Below, one piece after another: positions 52,397-60,621 of a stretch of DNA of 64,000 nt. The translations under genes were made by a program, and so were the position numbers. This stretch comes from Paenibacillus_V sp046244365 (GTDB lineage Bacteria; Bacillota; Bacilli; Paenibacillales; NBRC-103111), in contig NZ_CP176395.1 of NCBI RefSeq assembly GCF_046244365.1, positions 1,116,001 to 1,180,000 of the forward strand. The letters are read 5' to 3'. Below the pieces are notes generated by a model. It saw nothing but the letters and a program-made list of their open reading frames with translations, ran no database searches and had not been told where the DNA came from. The number at the start of each line of letters is the position of its first letter. Position 1 is the first letter of the stretch.

Positions 52397-53578
52397 ATGG
52401 AGAAGAGGCCCTTGCCCCGGAATGGAAAAATACAAATACCGCAGCCTATACGCGAGGACGGTGCCGGAGCCACCGATTTCGGACCTAGAGACGTGATGCG
52501 GGATATGGAAAATCCCGACATGCTGGTACCGCCCGCAACCGATGCCGGCATGATGCCGAATTTGAAGTTCTCTTTCTCGGATACGCACATGCAGCTTAAT
52601 CACGGGGGCTGGTCGCGGGAGGTGACGGTGCGGGAACTGCCGATCGCGACCACCCTGGCGGGCGTCAACATGCGCCTCACGGCGGGCGGGGTTCGCGAGC
52701 TGCACTGGCATAAGCAAGCGGAATGGTCGTACATGATTTTGGGACGGGCGCGCATTACCGCGGTCGACCAGGACGGGCGTAACTTTATCGCGGATGTGGG
52801 CGTAGGCGATTTGTGGTATTTTCCGCCGGGTATTCCTCACTCGATTCAAGGACTGGAGGAAGGCTGCGAGTTTTTGCTCGTCTTCGACGACGGGGGCTTT
52901 TCGGACATCAATACGTTCTCGTTCACCGACTGGTTCGCGCATACGCCGAAGGACGTGCTGTCGGCTAATTTCGGCGTGCCGGAAAGGGCGTTTGCGCATT
53001 TGCCGAAGGAGCAGCGGTATATTTTTCAATCCAAGGTGCCCGGGTCTCTCGAGAGCCAGAAAGTAGAGGATCCGTACGGTACGGTGCCGCGAACGTTCAC
53101 CCACCGGCTGCTTGCCCAGGAACCGATTCGGACGCCCGGGGGAACGGTGCGCATCGTCGACTCGAGCAATTTCCCCGTATCAACCGCGATAGCGGCGGCG
53201 CTCGTGGAAGTGAAGCCGGGCGGCATGCGGGAGATGCACTGGCATCCGAACAATGACGAATGGCAGTATTACTTGACGGGAACGGCCAGAATGACCGCGT
53301 TCGCAGCGCAAGGAACGGCGCGCACGTTCGATTACCGGGCGGGAGACGTAGGCTATGTGCCGTTCGCATACGGCCACTACATTCAGAACACCGGCGATCA
53401 AAACCTCTGGTTTCTGGAAATGTTCAAGAGCGACCGCTTCGCCGACGTATCGCTCAATCAATGGATGGCCCTGACGCCGCAGGAGCTTGTTCAGGATACC
53501 CTCCATGCAAGCCCGGAGCTGATGGGCGCCCTGCGAAAGCAGAAATGGCCGGTCGTCAAATACCCGGACAACAAGTAG
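52397..53578 (+). CDS. Bicupin oxalate decarboxylase family protein
   Basis: 393 residues with two cupin domains. N-terminal Mn site: His103, His105, Glu109, His148; C-terminal site: His281, His283, Glu288, His327; all eight ligands present. The family converts oxalate to formate and CO2 (OxdC/OxdD). The lid loop that carries the catalytic Glu in Bacillus OxdC (S-E-N-S-T) reads S-D-I-N-T here (169-173), so activity may be shifted. No signal peptide; cytosolic or spore-associated. ATG 52397 follows AAAGGAG; the frame is open upstream but without a site. Single gene with a strong terminator. Confidence 0.9.
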   Translation: MEKRPLPRNGKIQIPQPIREDGAGATDFGPRDVMRDMENPDMLVPPATDAGMMPNLKFSFSDTHMQLNHGGWSREVTVRELPIATTLAGVNMRLTAGGVRELHWHKQAEWSYMILGRARITAVDQDGRNFIADVGVGDLWYFPPGIPHSIQGLEEGCEFLLVFDDGGFSDINTFSFTDWFAHTPKDVLSANFGVPERAFAHLPKEQRYIFQSKVPGSLESQKVEDPYGTVPRTFTHRLLAQEPIRTPGGTVRIVDSSNFPVSTAIAAALVEVKPGGMREMHWHPNNDEWQYYLTGTARMTAFAAQGTARTFDYRAGDVGYVPFAYGHYIQNTGDQNLWFLEMFKSDRFADVSLNQWMALTPQELVQDTLHASPELMGALRKQKWPVVKYPDNK

Positions 53579-53592
53579 CGTTAGTACGCCTA

Positions 53593-53627
53593 GAGCAGCC
53601 CGTTTTTGCGAACGGCTGCTTTTTTTG
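53593..53627 (+). terminator. Terminator of the bicupin gene
   Basis: AGAGCAGCCCGTT and AACGGCTGCT form the stem with one bulge, followed by seven T. Confidence 0.92.
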
Positions 53628-53720
53628 CGCCATTTTTCCGCTGGACTGGAAGATCGGAGGGGTGATAAAATGTCTGGCAAAGCATAGGGAGCCGGCTGCC
53701 GGGCGGCAGCGCCATAAACG

Positions 53721-53748
53721 TTTGCGGCTTCACCCGCTTGTGTATAAT
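53721..53748 (+). promoter_or_regulatory. Promoter of the kinase/regulator pair
   Basis: A perfect -10 TATAAT at 53743-53748, with a weak -35 TTTGCG at 53721-53726 (16-base spacer). It lies 31 bases before the kinase start. Confidence 0.55.
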
Positions 53749-53779
53749 GGACCATGTCGGGAGATCGAGAGGTGAAATC

Positions 53780-55279
53780 ATGTCCATCCGCATTAAATTA
53801 CTATTGTCTTATACGGGAATGCTCGTCATCAGCCTGCTGATGTTCGTGCTTACCGCGCTTCTCTTTACGGTTGCTTCGACCGGGGATATTCATAATCTTC
53901 GCGATTTCTATAAAGTGCATTATCAGCTGAATCCGCTGACCGAGCAGGAGGAATCCATTTTTCTCGAACTGAAATATTTGGCCAAGAACGATCCGGACGC
54001 GCTGCAAAACGCGCAACTGATGCGGGATTACGATTATAAGCTAAGAACGGAGAAAGCCGGTCTGTTCGTCCGCCGGGAAAGCAATCAAATCTATGAATCC
54101 ATTACATTCGTTCAACCTCAGCTGAAGGAGGCTTTGCCTCCATACGATCTGAACAACAATCAGATTCGGAGCACGTTTTATATCGGAGAGCGTTTCTATG
54201 CGTACGCCAAATTCGACTTTAAATATTCGGACGGGGCGAAGGGGAGCGTATTCGTCATCCGGGAGCGGAGTCCGTTCGCGGGCTTGACGCGCAAGCTGCT
54301 TCCCGTGCTGTCGCTCATTTTGATCGGCGTGCTGGTCGTTGCGAACGTGCTGCTGTACCGTTGGATCACGAGAAGCGTCGTTAAACCGCTTAATGTGTTA
54401 AGGAGTTCGGCAGAACGCATTGAGGAGGGGAATCTTCAATTCAAGCTGGATCTGCATTCGAAGGATGAGATCGGGCAGCTGAACGATGCGTTCGAAAGAA
54501 TGAGGCAGCGGCTGCAGGACTCCGTAAACCTTCGTCTGCAATACGAGGAGAACCGGAAAGAGCTGATATCGAACATTTCGCATGATTTGCGGACGCCGAT
54601 CACGAATATTAAAGGCTATATCGAAGGGATTCGGGACGGGGTTGCGGATACGCCCGAGAAGATGGAAACGTACGTCAACATTATTTATGCCAAAGCCGTC
54701 GACATGGACAAGCTGGTGGACGAGCTGTTCTTGTACTCCAAGCTGGATCTGAAGCAGGAGCCGTTTACGATGGATCACGTGGATATCGTCGCCTTCCTGG
54801 ACGATTTCATCGATGAGCTCCGGTACGATCTAGTGGAGAAGGGCGCGACGATCCATTGGAACCGTGAAGCTCTGGGAAGCACCGAGGTTGTTGCGGATTT
54901 GGAAAAAATAAAACGCACGATGCTTAATATTATCGAGAATGCCGTGAAATATTCGAATAAGCCGGATAAGCATATCGCCATCTCGCTTCAAGCGGATTCC
55001 GAATGGGTAACGGTTGAAATCAGAGATAACGGCATGGGGATTCCGTCGGAAGCCGTCCCTCATATCTTTGAACGTTTTTACCGTGCCGAATTGTCGCGGA
55101 ATTCCTCGACGGGCGGGAGCGGTCTGGGACTTGCCATCGCACGCCAAATAATCGAAGCGCATGGCGGCTCCATATGGGCAAAGAGCGAGCAAGGAACCGG
55201 CACGAGCCTGTTCTTCACCTTAAAGCGAACATCGACAGAGGGAGGTTCCGAGCAAAGTGACCCGCATACTCATCATTGA
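53780..55279 (+). CDS. Sensor histidine kinase (HAMP, HisKA, HATPase)
   Basis: 499 residues. TM1 near 9-30, an extracellular loop of about 145 residues, TM2 near 178-198, HAMP to about 250, HisKA with His268 in ISNISHDLRTPITNIKGYI, then ATPase boxes (NIIENAVKYSN, DNGMGIP, GGSGLGLAIA). I start at ATG 53780 behind AGAGGTGA. Its 3' end overlaps the regulator gene by 23 bases. The kinase-first order is less usual for OmpR-type pairs. Confidence 0.95.
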   Translation: MSIRIKLLLSYTGMLVISLLMFVLTALLFTVASTGDIHNLRDFYKVHYQLNPLTEQEESIFLELKYLAKNDPDALQNAQLMRDYDYKLRTEKAGLFVRRESNQIYESITFVQPQLKEALPPYDLNNNQIRSTFYIGERFYAYAKFDFKYSDGAKGSVFVIRERSPFAGLTRKLLPVLSLILIGVLVVANVLLYRWITRSVVKPLNVLRSSAERIEEGNLQFKLDLHSKDEIGQLNDAFERMRQRLQDSVNLRLQYEENRKELISNISHDLRTPITNIKGYIEGIRDGVADTPEKMETYVNIIYAKAVDMDKLVDELFLYSKLDLKQEPFTMDHVDIVAFLDDFIDELRYDLVEKGATIHWNREALGSTEVVADLEKIKRTMLNIIENAVKYSNKPDKHIAISLQADSEWVTVEIRDNGMGIPSEAVPHIFERFYRAELSRNSSTGGSGLGLAIARQIIEAHGGSIWAKSEQGTGTSLFFTLKRTSTEGGSEQSDPHTHH

Positions 55280-55952
55280 AGACGAAACGACTATCGCTCA
55301 GCTGGAGCGGGACTATTTCGAATTGAACGGGTTTTCCGTCGAGCTGATCCACACCGGAGACGAAGGGCTGAAGCGGGCGCTTGAAGAGGAATATAGTCTC
55401 GTTATCGTCGACCTGCAGCTTCCCGGCTTAGACGGCTTTGAGCTATGCCGCCGTTTAAGGGAGGCGAAGGAGGTTCCCATCTTAATCGTATCCGCCAAAA
55501 AGGAGGAGATCGATAAGATTCGGGCCTTTAAGCTGGGGGCCGACGACTACGTCACGAAGCCGTTCAGCCCGAGCGAGCTGGTCGCGCGGGCAAAAGCGCA
55601 TTTGACGCGGTACGAGCGGCTGCTCGGCAAGCAAGAGACGGCGCGCAAGAACGATGAAATTCATATTAGAGGCATTGTCATCGATAAAGCTTCGCGCCGG
55701 GTATACGTCCGGAACAAGGAAGTCGTGCTTCCGACAAGGGAGTTCGATCTGCTTGAATTTATGGCGAGCCGCCCGAATCGGGTTTTCAGCAAGGAGGAGC
55801 TGTTCGAACGGATATGGGGAATGGATTCGAACGGCGATATTGCAACGGTTACGGTTCATATCCGCAGGGTGAGGGAGAAGATCGAGACGGATCCCTCCAA
55901 TCCGCAGTATATCGAGACGGTATGGGGAGCGGGCTACCGTTTTACCGTGTAA
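55257..55952 (+). CDS. OmpR/PhoB-family response regulator
   Basis: 231 residues. Receiver domain with Glu8, Asp9, phospho-acceptor Asp52 and Lys near 101 (DDYVTKPF); C-terminal winged helix (about 130-230; LPTREFDLLEFM, TVTVHIRRVREKIE, VWGAGYRF). GTG start inside the kinase gene behind AGGGAGG, so translation is coupled. The 11-bp-periodic hexamers immediately downstream (55961-55999) fit the binding mode of this family. Confidence 0.95.
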   Translation: MTRILIIEDETTIAQLERDYFELNGFSVELIHTGDEGLKRALEEEYSLVIVDLQLPGLDGFELCRRLREAKEVPILIVSAKKEEIDKIRAFKLGADDYVTKPFSPSELVARAKAHLTRYERLLGKQETARKNDEIHIRGIVIDKASRRVYVRNKEVVLPTREFDLLEFMASRPNRVFSKEELFERIWGMDSNGDIATVTVHIRRVREKIETDPSNPQYIETVWGAGYRFTV

Positions 55953-55960
55953 GCCAGTCA

Positions 55961-56036
55961 TTAACGAGGAATTAATACGCCGTTTAGATTTTGTTAATAT
56001 CTCGTTTCTAGGCAGTTTAAGTCTATCCCTTATGAT
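55961..56036 (+). promoter_or_regulatory. PhoP-box-like direct repeats and promoter before the SLH gene
   Basis: Four hexamers TTAACG (55961), TTAATA (55972), TTTAGA (55983) and TTAATA (55994) are spaced exactly 11 bases apart, the layout bound by PhoP-type dimers. A possible -10, TATGAT, lies at 56031-56036 and no good -35 is seen, which suits an activator-dependent promoter. The adjacent response regulator is the natural candidate. Confidence 0.65.
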
Positions 56037-56080
56037 GAAGTTGTAAGCAGCAAACAACTCATTCGAGGAGGACATATAAC

Positions 56081-57583
56081 ATGAAAAAGCATACACAAAA
56101 AATTGCCGCCGTTTTGGTGGCGACGGCACTTGGAACTACATCGCTGCCTTTTGCGGTAATGAATGTACAGGCCGCTGCAGACACGAAAGCAGCCGTTACG
56201 GCTCCAGCCGGCAACCAGTCGATCGAGGCGGCGGTCAAAGCGCTTATCCAATTGGGCGTACTCCACGGCTATGAAGACGGTTCGATGCGCGAGCAAAATC
56301 AAATCACCCGCGCCGAGCTGGCGAAAATGGTGCTTCTGACGTTCGGTCTGCAAGGCAAAGCGGATAAACCCGCCCAGTTGTCGGACGTGAGCGCGGATGC
56401 TTGGTACTACAGCTATGCGAACGATGCAGTCGGACAAGGCATTATGGCGGCCGATAACGGAAAATTCAATCCGGCGGCAACGGTGACGGGCGATGAAATC
56501 ATCCAAACCGTATCCAAAGCGCTTAAACGCGACGTGAAGTCTTTGCAGCACTGGATGGGCCAATCGTATGCGGCGAGCAAAACGATCACCCGCGGCGAAA
56601 CAGCCGTTCTGCTGCAAACCGCGCATCAAGCGATTCCTTCCGAAAACGCGAAAATCACCAGCGTAAAATCGCTGAATGCGATCACGCTGATCGTCACCTT
56701 CGACGCTCCGCTGACATCGGCAAACGAAGCGTTCGACAAAGCCAAAGCGGATTTCGCCTTCAATGACGGCTTGACCCTTACCAACATGCCGCGCCTGAAA
56801 ACCGGTTCGGTTGCAACCTACATCGTTCCGACATCGGTGCAAAAAGCAGGCACGACGTACAACCTTACGTACAAAGGCGCGCAGGTAGGCACGTTTACGG
56901 GCAACGAAACGAAGCTTGATATGACGGAAACCAGACAAGTGACGAACGACACGTTCGAGATCGAAGCGCTGAAAGCGAACGGAGTCGTAGACTACGGATA
57001 CATCATTTCCGCTTACAGCGGAGGCCGCGGCGCCAACGCCTTCGTCATGAACGACGACAATACGGCGGACGGCAAATCGTATCAAGTCATTTCTTCGATG
57101 CAAGCCAGACAGGTAACGATTACGCCGGAGGGCGGACAGCCGATCGTCGCCAAATACGTGCCGTTTACGCAATCGACGGACGGCAAGCAGGAGCCGAAAT
57201 TCCGGCTGCCTGAAGGGCAAGTCTTGACTCCGGGCGTCAAATATACGGTAACGTCCGATTGGGCGAACATTGCGAATCCAACCTTCGTGGCCAAAGAATT
57301 CGCAGCGCTGCAGCTTTCCGGCGCAGAAGCGGTCAGCGCAACGTCGATCAACGTTTCGTTGACGCAGGATCCGGGCGACGAGTTGTTCTCCGGACGCAGC
57401 GTCGAGCTAACGGCTCCGAACGGCGACAAGCTGACAGCTACTTATAAATACTCCAGCCGCAAAGGCGCGGTAGGCGTATTCGATCTTCAGAAGGACGCAA
57501 AGCTGGTTTCGGGTACGGCTTACACGGTCACTCCAGTCGGAGCATGGGCGACTTCCTCCGCAGTCACTTTGACGGCGAAGTAA
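56081..57583 (+). CDS. Secreted S-layer-homology (SLH) domain protein
   Basis: 500 residues. Signal peptide about 1-32 ending VQA-A. One clear SLH domain (about 45-90; IEAAVKALIQLGVLHGYEDGSMREQNQITRAELAKM pattern) and a second, weaker one (DVSADAWYYSYANDAVGQGIMAADNGKFNPAATVTGDEII, about 108-150), then beta-rich Ig-like repeats. SLH domains bind pyruvylated wall polymers and tether proteins to the surface. GAGGAGG precedes the ATG. The gene follows a kinase/regulator pair and is preceded by regulator-box-like repeats, so its level is probably set by that system. Confidence 0.9.
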   Translation: MKKHTQKIAAVLVATALGTTSLPFAVMNVQAAADTKAAVTAPAGNQSIEAAVKALIQLGVLHGYEDGSMREQNQITRAELAKMVLLTFGLQGKADKPAQLSDVSADAWYYSYANDAVGQGIMAADNGKFNPAATVTGDEIIQTVSKALKRDVKSLQHWMGQSYAASKTITRGETAVLLQTAHQAIPSENAKITSVKSLNAITLIVTFDAPLTSANEAFDKAKADFAFNDGLTLTNMPRLKTGSVATYIVPTSVQKAGTTYNLTYKGAQVGTFTGNETKLDMTETRQVTNDTFEIEALKANGVVDYGYIISAYSGGRGANAFVMNDDNTADGKSYQVISSMQARQVTITPEGGQPIVAKYVPFTQSTDGKQEPKFRLPEGQVLTPGVKYTVTSDWANIANPTFVAKEFAALQLSGAEAVSATSINVSLTQDPGDELFSGRSVELTAPNGDKLTATYKYSSRKGAVGVFDLQKDAKLVSGTAYTVTPVGAWATSSAVTLTAK

Positions 57584-57651
57584 TAGCCGGCCGGCGGTTT
57601 GGATCGGATCGGATCGGAGCGTCCGAGGGATAGGAAAGGTGTTGGTTTCTT

Positions 57652-58368
57652 ATGCTGCGCCTAATCGTATTGCTGGTAGTTCTTGTAGTAACAGGGTGTC
57701 AGGTGGATTACGGCACCCTGTTAACGAATGAAGAACAGCAAGCTGCCCAATCGGTGAAAAATGAAAAGGACAAGTTGAATCAGGCTCTGCTTGAAGCCGC
57801 CGCTAAAGGCGATCAGGCTGCCATTGCGAGTCTGCTTGCGGACGGCGCGGATATTGACGCTACGGACGATCGCGGCAGAACATCGGCCATGATTGCGGTT
57901 CACACGAAGCAGCTTTCCATCTTTACCTTGCTGGCGGAGAAGGGAGCTAACATTAATATTCGCGACGAACGCTCGGATAATCCGCTTCTGTACGCAGGCG
58001 CGGAGGGGTTGCTCGACTTTGTGAAAGCTTCGCTTGCCGCGGGAGCCGATACCCGGCTCACCAACCGGTTCGGCGGAACGGCCCTGATTCCTGCCGCTGA
58101 CCGCGGTCATGTAGATGTCGTGAAGGAGCTATTGGCCCATTCCGACGTGGCGGTGGATCATGTCAATAATTTGGGCTGGACCGCATTGCTGGAAGCGATC
58201 ATTCTCGGCGACGGCGGAAACGATCATCAAGCCATCGTGAGGCTGTTGATCGAACACGGAGCGAACGTAAATCTCGCCGACCGTGAAGGCGTAACGCCGC
58301 TCAAGCACGCCGAGACAAGAGGCTATAAAGAAATGGCTAAAATGTTGACGTTAGCCGGAGCGAAATAA
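57652..58368 (+). CDS. Ankyrin-repeat lipoprotein
   Basis: 238 residues. Short lipoprotein signal with lipobox VTGC (Cys16), then a helical linker and five to six ankyrin repeats (AAAKGDQAAIASLLADGADIDATDDRG is the first, about 45-71; the last ends LIEHGANVNLADREGVTPLKHAE). A surface-anchored protein-binding module; partner unknown. AGGAAAGG precedes the ATG; 68 bases after the SLH gene, possibly co-transcribed. Confidence 0.92.
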   Translation: MLRLIVLLVVLVVTGCQVDYGTLLTNEEQQAAQSVKNEKDKLNQALLEAAAKGDQAAIASLLADGADIDATDDRGRTSAMIAVHTKQLSIFTLLAEKGANINIRDERSDNPLLYAGAEGLLDFVKASLAAGADTRLTNRFGGTALIPAADRGHVDVVKELLAHSDVAVDHVNNLGWTALLEAIILGDGGNDHQAIVRLLIEHGANVNLADREGVTPLKHAETRGYKEMAKMLTLAGAK

Positions 58369-58370
58369 CG

Positions 58371-58411
58371 AATAAACCTCCAATCCCGCAGGCGGGTTGG
58401 AGGTTTATTTG
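58371..58411 (+). terminator. Terminator of the ankyrin lipoprotein gene
   Basis: ATAAACCTCCAA and TTGGAGGTTTAT pair across CCCGCAGGCGGG, itself self-complementary; T-rich 3' side. Confidence 0.92.
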
Positions 58412-58470
58412 CATTTCTGGGAGGGCTGATCTGCCCTCGCTGAATTAGCTTAGAGCGGGTGCGAAGCAAA

Positions 58471-58800
58471 GTTCACTATCGGCCACCAGCGAGCGTTTTC
58501 CAAGCAAATAGTGAACTTAGGCTCACTAATAGTGAAGTAAAGTTCACTATTCGGGTGCGGAAGTGAGCTTTACCGGCTAATAGTGAAGCAGACGTCGCTA
58601 TTTTGCCGTGAGGTTCACTAATAGTGAAGCTGGGTTCACTATCGGCCACCAGCGAGCGTTTTCCGAGCAAATAGTGAACTTGGGCTCACAAATAGTGAAG
58701 CAAAGTTCACTATTCGGGTGCGGAAGTGAGCTTTACCTGCGAATAGTGAAGCAGACGTCGCTATTTTGCCGTGAGGTTCACTAATAGTGAAGCTGGGTTC
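58471..58800. repeat. 163-bp tandem repeat, two units
   Basis: Units begin GTTCACTATCGGCCACCAGC at 58471 and 58634; they differ at a handful of bases. Each is filled with AATAGTGAA/TTCACTATT motifs in both orientations and can fold extensively. A third, truncated start recurs at 59143 beyond the inserted element. Short open frames inside are artefacts of the repeat. Confidence 0.9.
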
Positions 58801-59138
58801 GTCGGGGGCTCGACACAGCAAAGGTGTGCCGTTGCGATGTTTAGGAGCTCCCTTTTCTTTTACCACCTGATTGCCGTAGGTTGGTCGGTTTGCTTAATCC
58901 GTCGCTTGACGGAGGTTTTCTGCTATTTTTATTTTTTTGGTTCAGTTGGTGTTCAAGGTCCTGTACGCGGGCTTCCAGTTGTTCAATCCGCTGGGTCAAC
59001 ATCGTGATAAAAGCAGCGATTTCCGTATCACCCTTGCTGATCTGCAAAATTTGCTCTTAGCTCAGTTTCACGATAGGTTCCCTTTTTTTCAGTTATTCTC
59101 ACTATAACTTACTTCCAATCGGTTTAACCGGAGGTACC
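58801..59138. mobile_element. 338-bp IS66-derived remnant flanked by an 8-bp direct repeat
   Basis: CTGGGTTC lies on both sides (58793-58800 and 59139-59146) exactly where the 163-bp repeat is interrupted; an 8-bp target duplication is the IS66-family norm. The inside codes for the first part of an IS66 transposase. The two ends do not show a good terminal inverted repeat by eye, so one end may have decayed. Confidence 0.65.
58841..59047 (-). pseudogene. N-terminal fragment of an IS66-family transposase
   Basis: 68 residues starting TTG. A coiled-coil stretch (TQRIEQLEARVQDLEHQLNQ) is followed by NSRKPPSSDGLSKPTNLRQS, the hallmark N-terminal region of IS66 TnpC. The frame ends after GGKRKGSS where the rest of the roughly 500-residue transposase should follow, so the gene is a truncated remnant with no catalytic DDE domain. 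Confidence 0.85.
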
Positions 59139-59142
59139 CTGG

Positions 59143-59186
59143 GTTCACTATCGGCCACCAACGAACGTTTTCGGATATTGCCCTCT
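59143..59186. repeat. Truncated third copy of the 163-bp repeat
   Basis: GTTCACTATCGGCCACCAAC followed by GAACGTTTTC matches the start of the units at 58471 and 58634, then diverges. It is the right flank of the IS66-derived insertion. Confidence 0.8.
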
Positions 59187-59213
59187 CGAGCACGCCGCTA
59201 GCCCGGTCTGCCA

Positions 59214-60422
59214 TTACTTGCCGCAGCATTTTTTAAACTTCATGCCGCTGCCGCAAGGGCAAGGATCGTTTCTCCCTATCTTCTTCTTCGAAGCGAAGTC
59301 GATGACTTCTCCTGCGGGGCCTTTTGACCGCTCTTGCGCCGGATTCCGCGCTGCGGAAAGCTCGTCCGGCGAGTAGCCTTTCAACGTCCACTGTTTCGTA
59401 TTATTGTGTAGCAGGACGAGATGGTCCATGAGAGCCTTTGTCGCTTCGAGGGTGGCGATATTGAGAAACTGCTGCAAATATTGAAACAGCTGGCTTGGCG
59501 TTTGATCGATCCGTATTGCGTATACGCATTCCTCGGCAAGCTGATCCGCCTGTTCCCGGTTATAGGGATAGTTTTTGATAATAAAGCTGACGAATGCCTC
59601 ATAGGCGGGGTTCCGGTCCACGAAATTCGGCTCTCCGGCCTTCAAGAGCTGGGCTTTGGTGAACGGATAGAACGTCAGGCTGGATCTGAAGGCATGCCCT
59701 TTGATAAGATCTTCTGCGTTCCATACCCTGCTGTGATAGAACCCTGCGGCATCGTGTCTGATCCCTTGATCGTATTTGATGGCATCCAAAATGATATCCA
59801 AATAATCCTGCGGTTTCGGCTTCTCCCCCGTATATGGGGTCAGCAACGTTTCGAGCTGATCCAAGTTCAGCATACCGTAGTAGTGCAGCATGCCGTACGT
59901 GAGCTTGATCCACTCCGTGTTGCGGCGAAGTGTTTCACGATACGAGTTGTGGTTCAGCGCCGTGAAAGCCTTGGCAATTTCGACAGGCATAACCAACGTT
60001 TTTTGGCCATTAAAGGTCCCTGGAAAAAGGAGACCTCGATCCGTAAAGTAGCCGATCTGACTCGAGTCAAGCGGCAAGTAAGCGTGCCCGCCGCGTTCGG
60101 CGATATGCTTTAAGACTTTATACCGGTCTTCATCGAAGCTTATAAGTAGAGCTGGCAGCGCACCGGGAATCTGCTGCGCCAATACTTCGGCCAGCTCTTG
60201 CTTCTTGAGCGTGCTCGCTCCCTTGATATCCAAGTTTACGCGTATGTCCGTCAGATCGTTTTTAGTTAGTCGTACCAGAGCGTCTATGAGGGGAAGCGGG
60301 GTCTCGATTTCCGACCACCTTTTGTCCTCTTGCTTAGCCGCCATTTGCCGGCTAGCCTCTTTTGCGCTCTCTAATGCGTTCAGCAGCGTCTTTTGGTCTT
60401 TGGCGCTTAGCTGCTTGTTCAT
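59214..60422 (-). CDS. SEC-C zinc-motif protein of unknown function
   Basis: 402 residues. The last 22 residues are a SEC-C motif, GRNDPCPCGSGMKFKKCCGK, which binds zinc (C-x-C-x(8)-C-C) as at the end of SecA. The remaining 375 residues are mostly helical without a family I recognise; a YYGMLNLDQLETLL stretch near 180 recalls helix-turn-helix-like repeats. No signal or membrane segment. I start at ATG 60422 behind AAGGGGTGA; the upstream 14 codons lack a site. Single gene by context. Confidence 0.85.
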   Translation of the reverse strand: MNKQLSAKDQKTLLNALESAKEASRQMAAKQEDKRWSEIETPLPLIDALVRLTKNDLTDIRVNLDIKGASTLKKQELAEVLAQQIPGALPALLISFDEDRYKVLKHIAERGGHAYLPLDSSQIGYFTDRGLLFPGTFNGQKTLVMPVEIAKAFTALNHNSYRETLRRNTEWIKLTYGMLHYYGMLNLDQLETLLTPYTGEKPKPQDYLDIILDAIKYDQGIRHDAAGFYHSRVWNAEDLIKGHAFRSSLTFYPFTKAQLLKAGEPNFVDRNPAYEAFVSFIIKNYPYNREQADQLAEECVYAIRIDQTPSQLFQYLQQFLNIATLEATKALMDHLVLLHNNTKQWTLKGYSPDELSAARNPAQERSKGPAGEVIDFASKKKIGRNDPCPCGSGMKFKKCCGK

Positions 60423-60568
60423 GCGCTCACCCCTTCCAAACAAATGAAAAACCCATCCGCGCAAGTGCGAGGATAGGGATAGTTAACTCTAACATACTAT
60501 ACCGAATTTCGACATGCATATCCAGCCCCATTTATTTGAGACTACCGGATCAGTACATGTCCAACATA

Positions 60569-60597
60569 TTGACTGTACGAACGGTCAGTTATATAAT
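60569..60597 (+). promoter_or_regulatory. Sigma-A promoter with overlapping TetR operator
   Basis: TTGACT (60569-60574), 17 bases, TATAAT (60592-60597): a near-consensus promoter. TGACTGTACGAACGGTCA (60570-60587) overlaps the -35 and spacer and matches 14 of 18 positions of the perfect palindrome at 61260-61277. Confidence 0.85.
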
Positions 60598-60621
60598 GGA
60601 GGAAATTGGAGGCATCGGTTC

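Noticed and set aside
53738..53779. Earlier GTG start for the sensor kinase
   Set aside because: It lies inside the -10 region of the promoter and has no ribosome site; ATG 53780 starts the membrane helix normally.
58476..58866. Minus-strand frames inside the 163-bp repeats
   Set aside because: Nearly identical peptides arise from the repeat itself; no start signal and no independent support.
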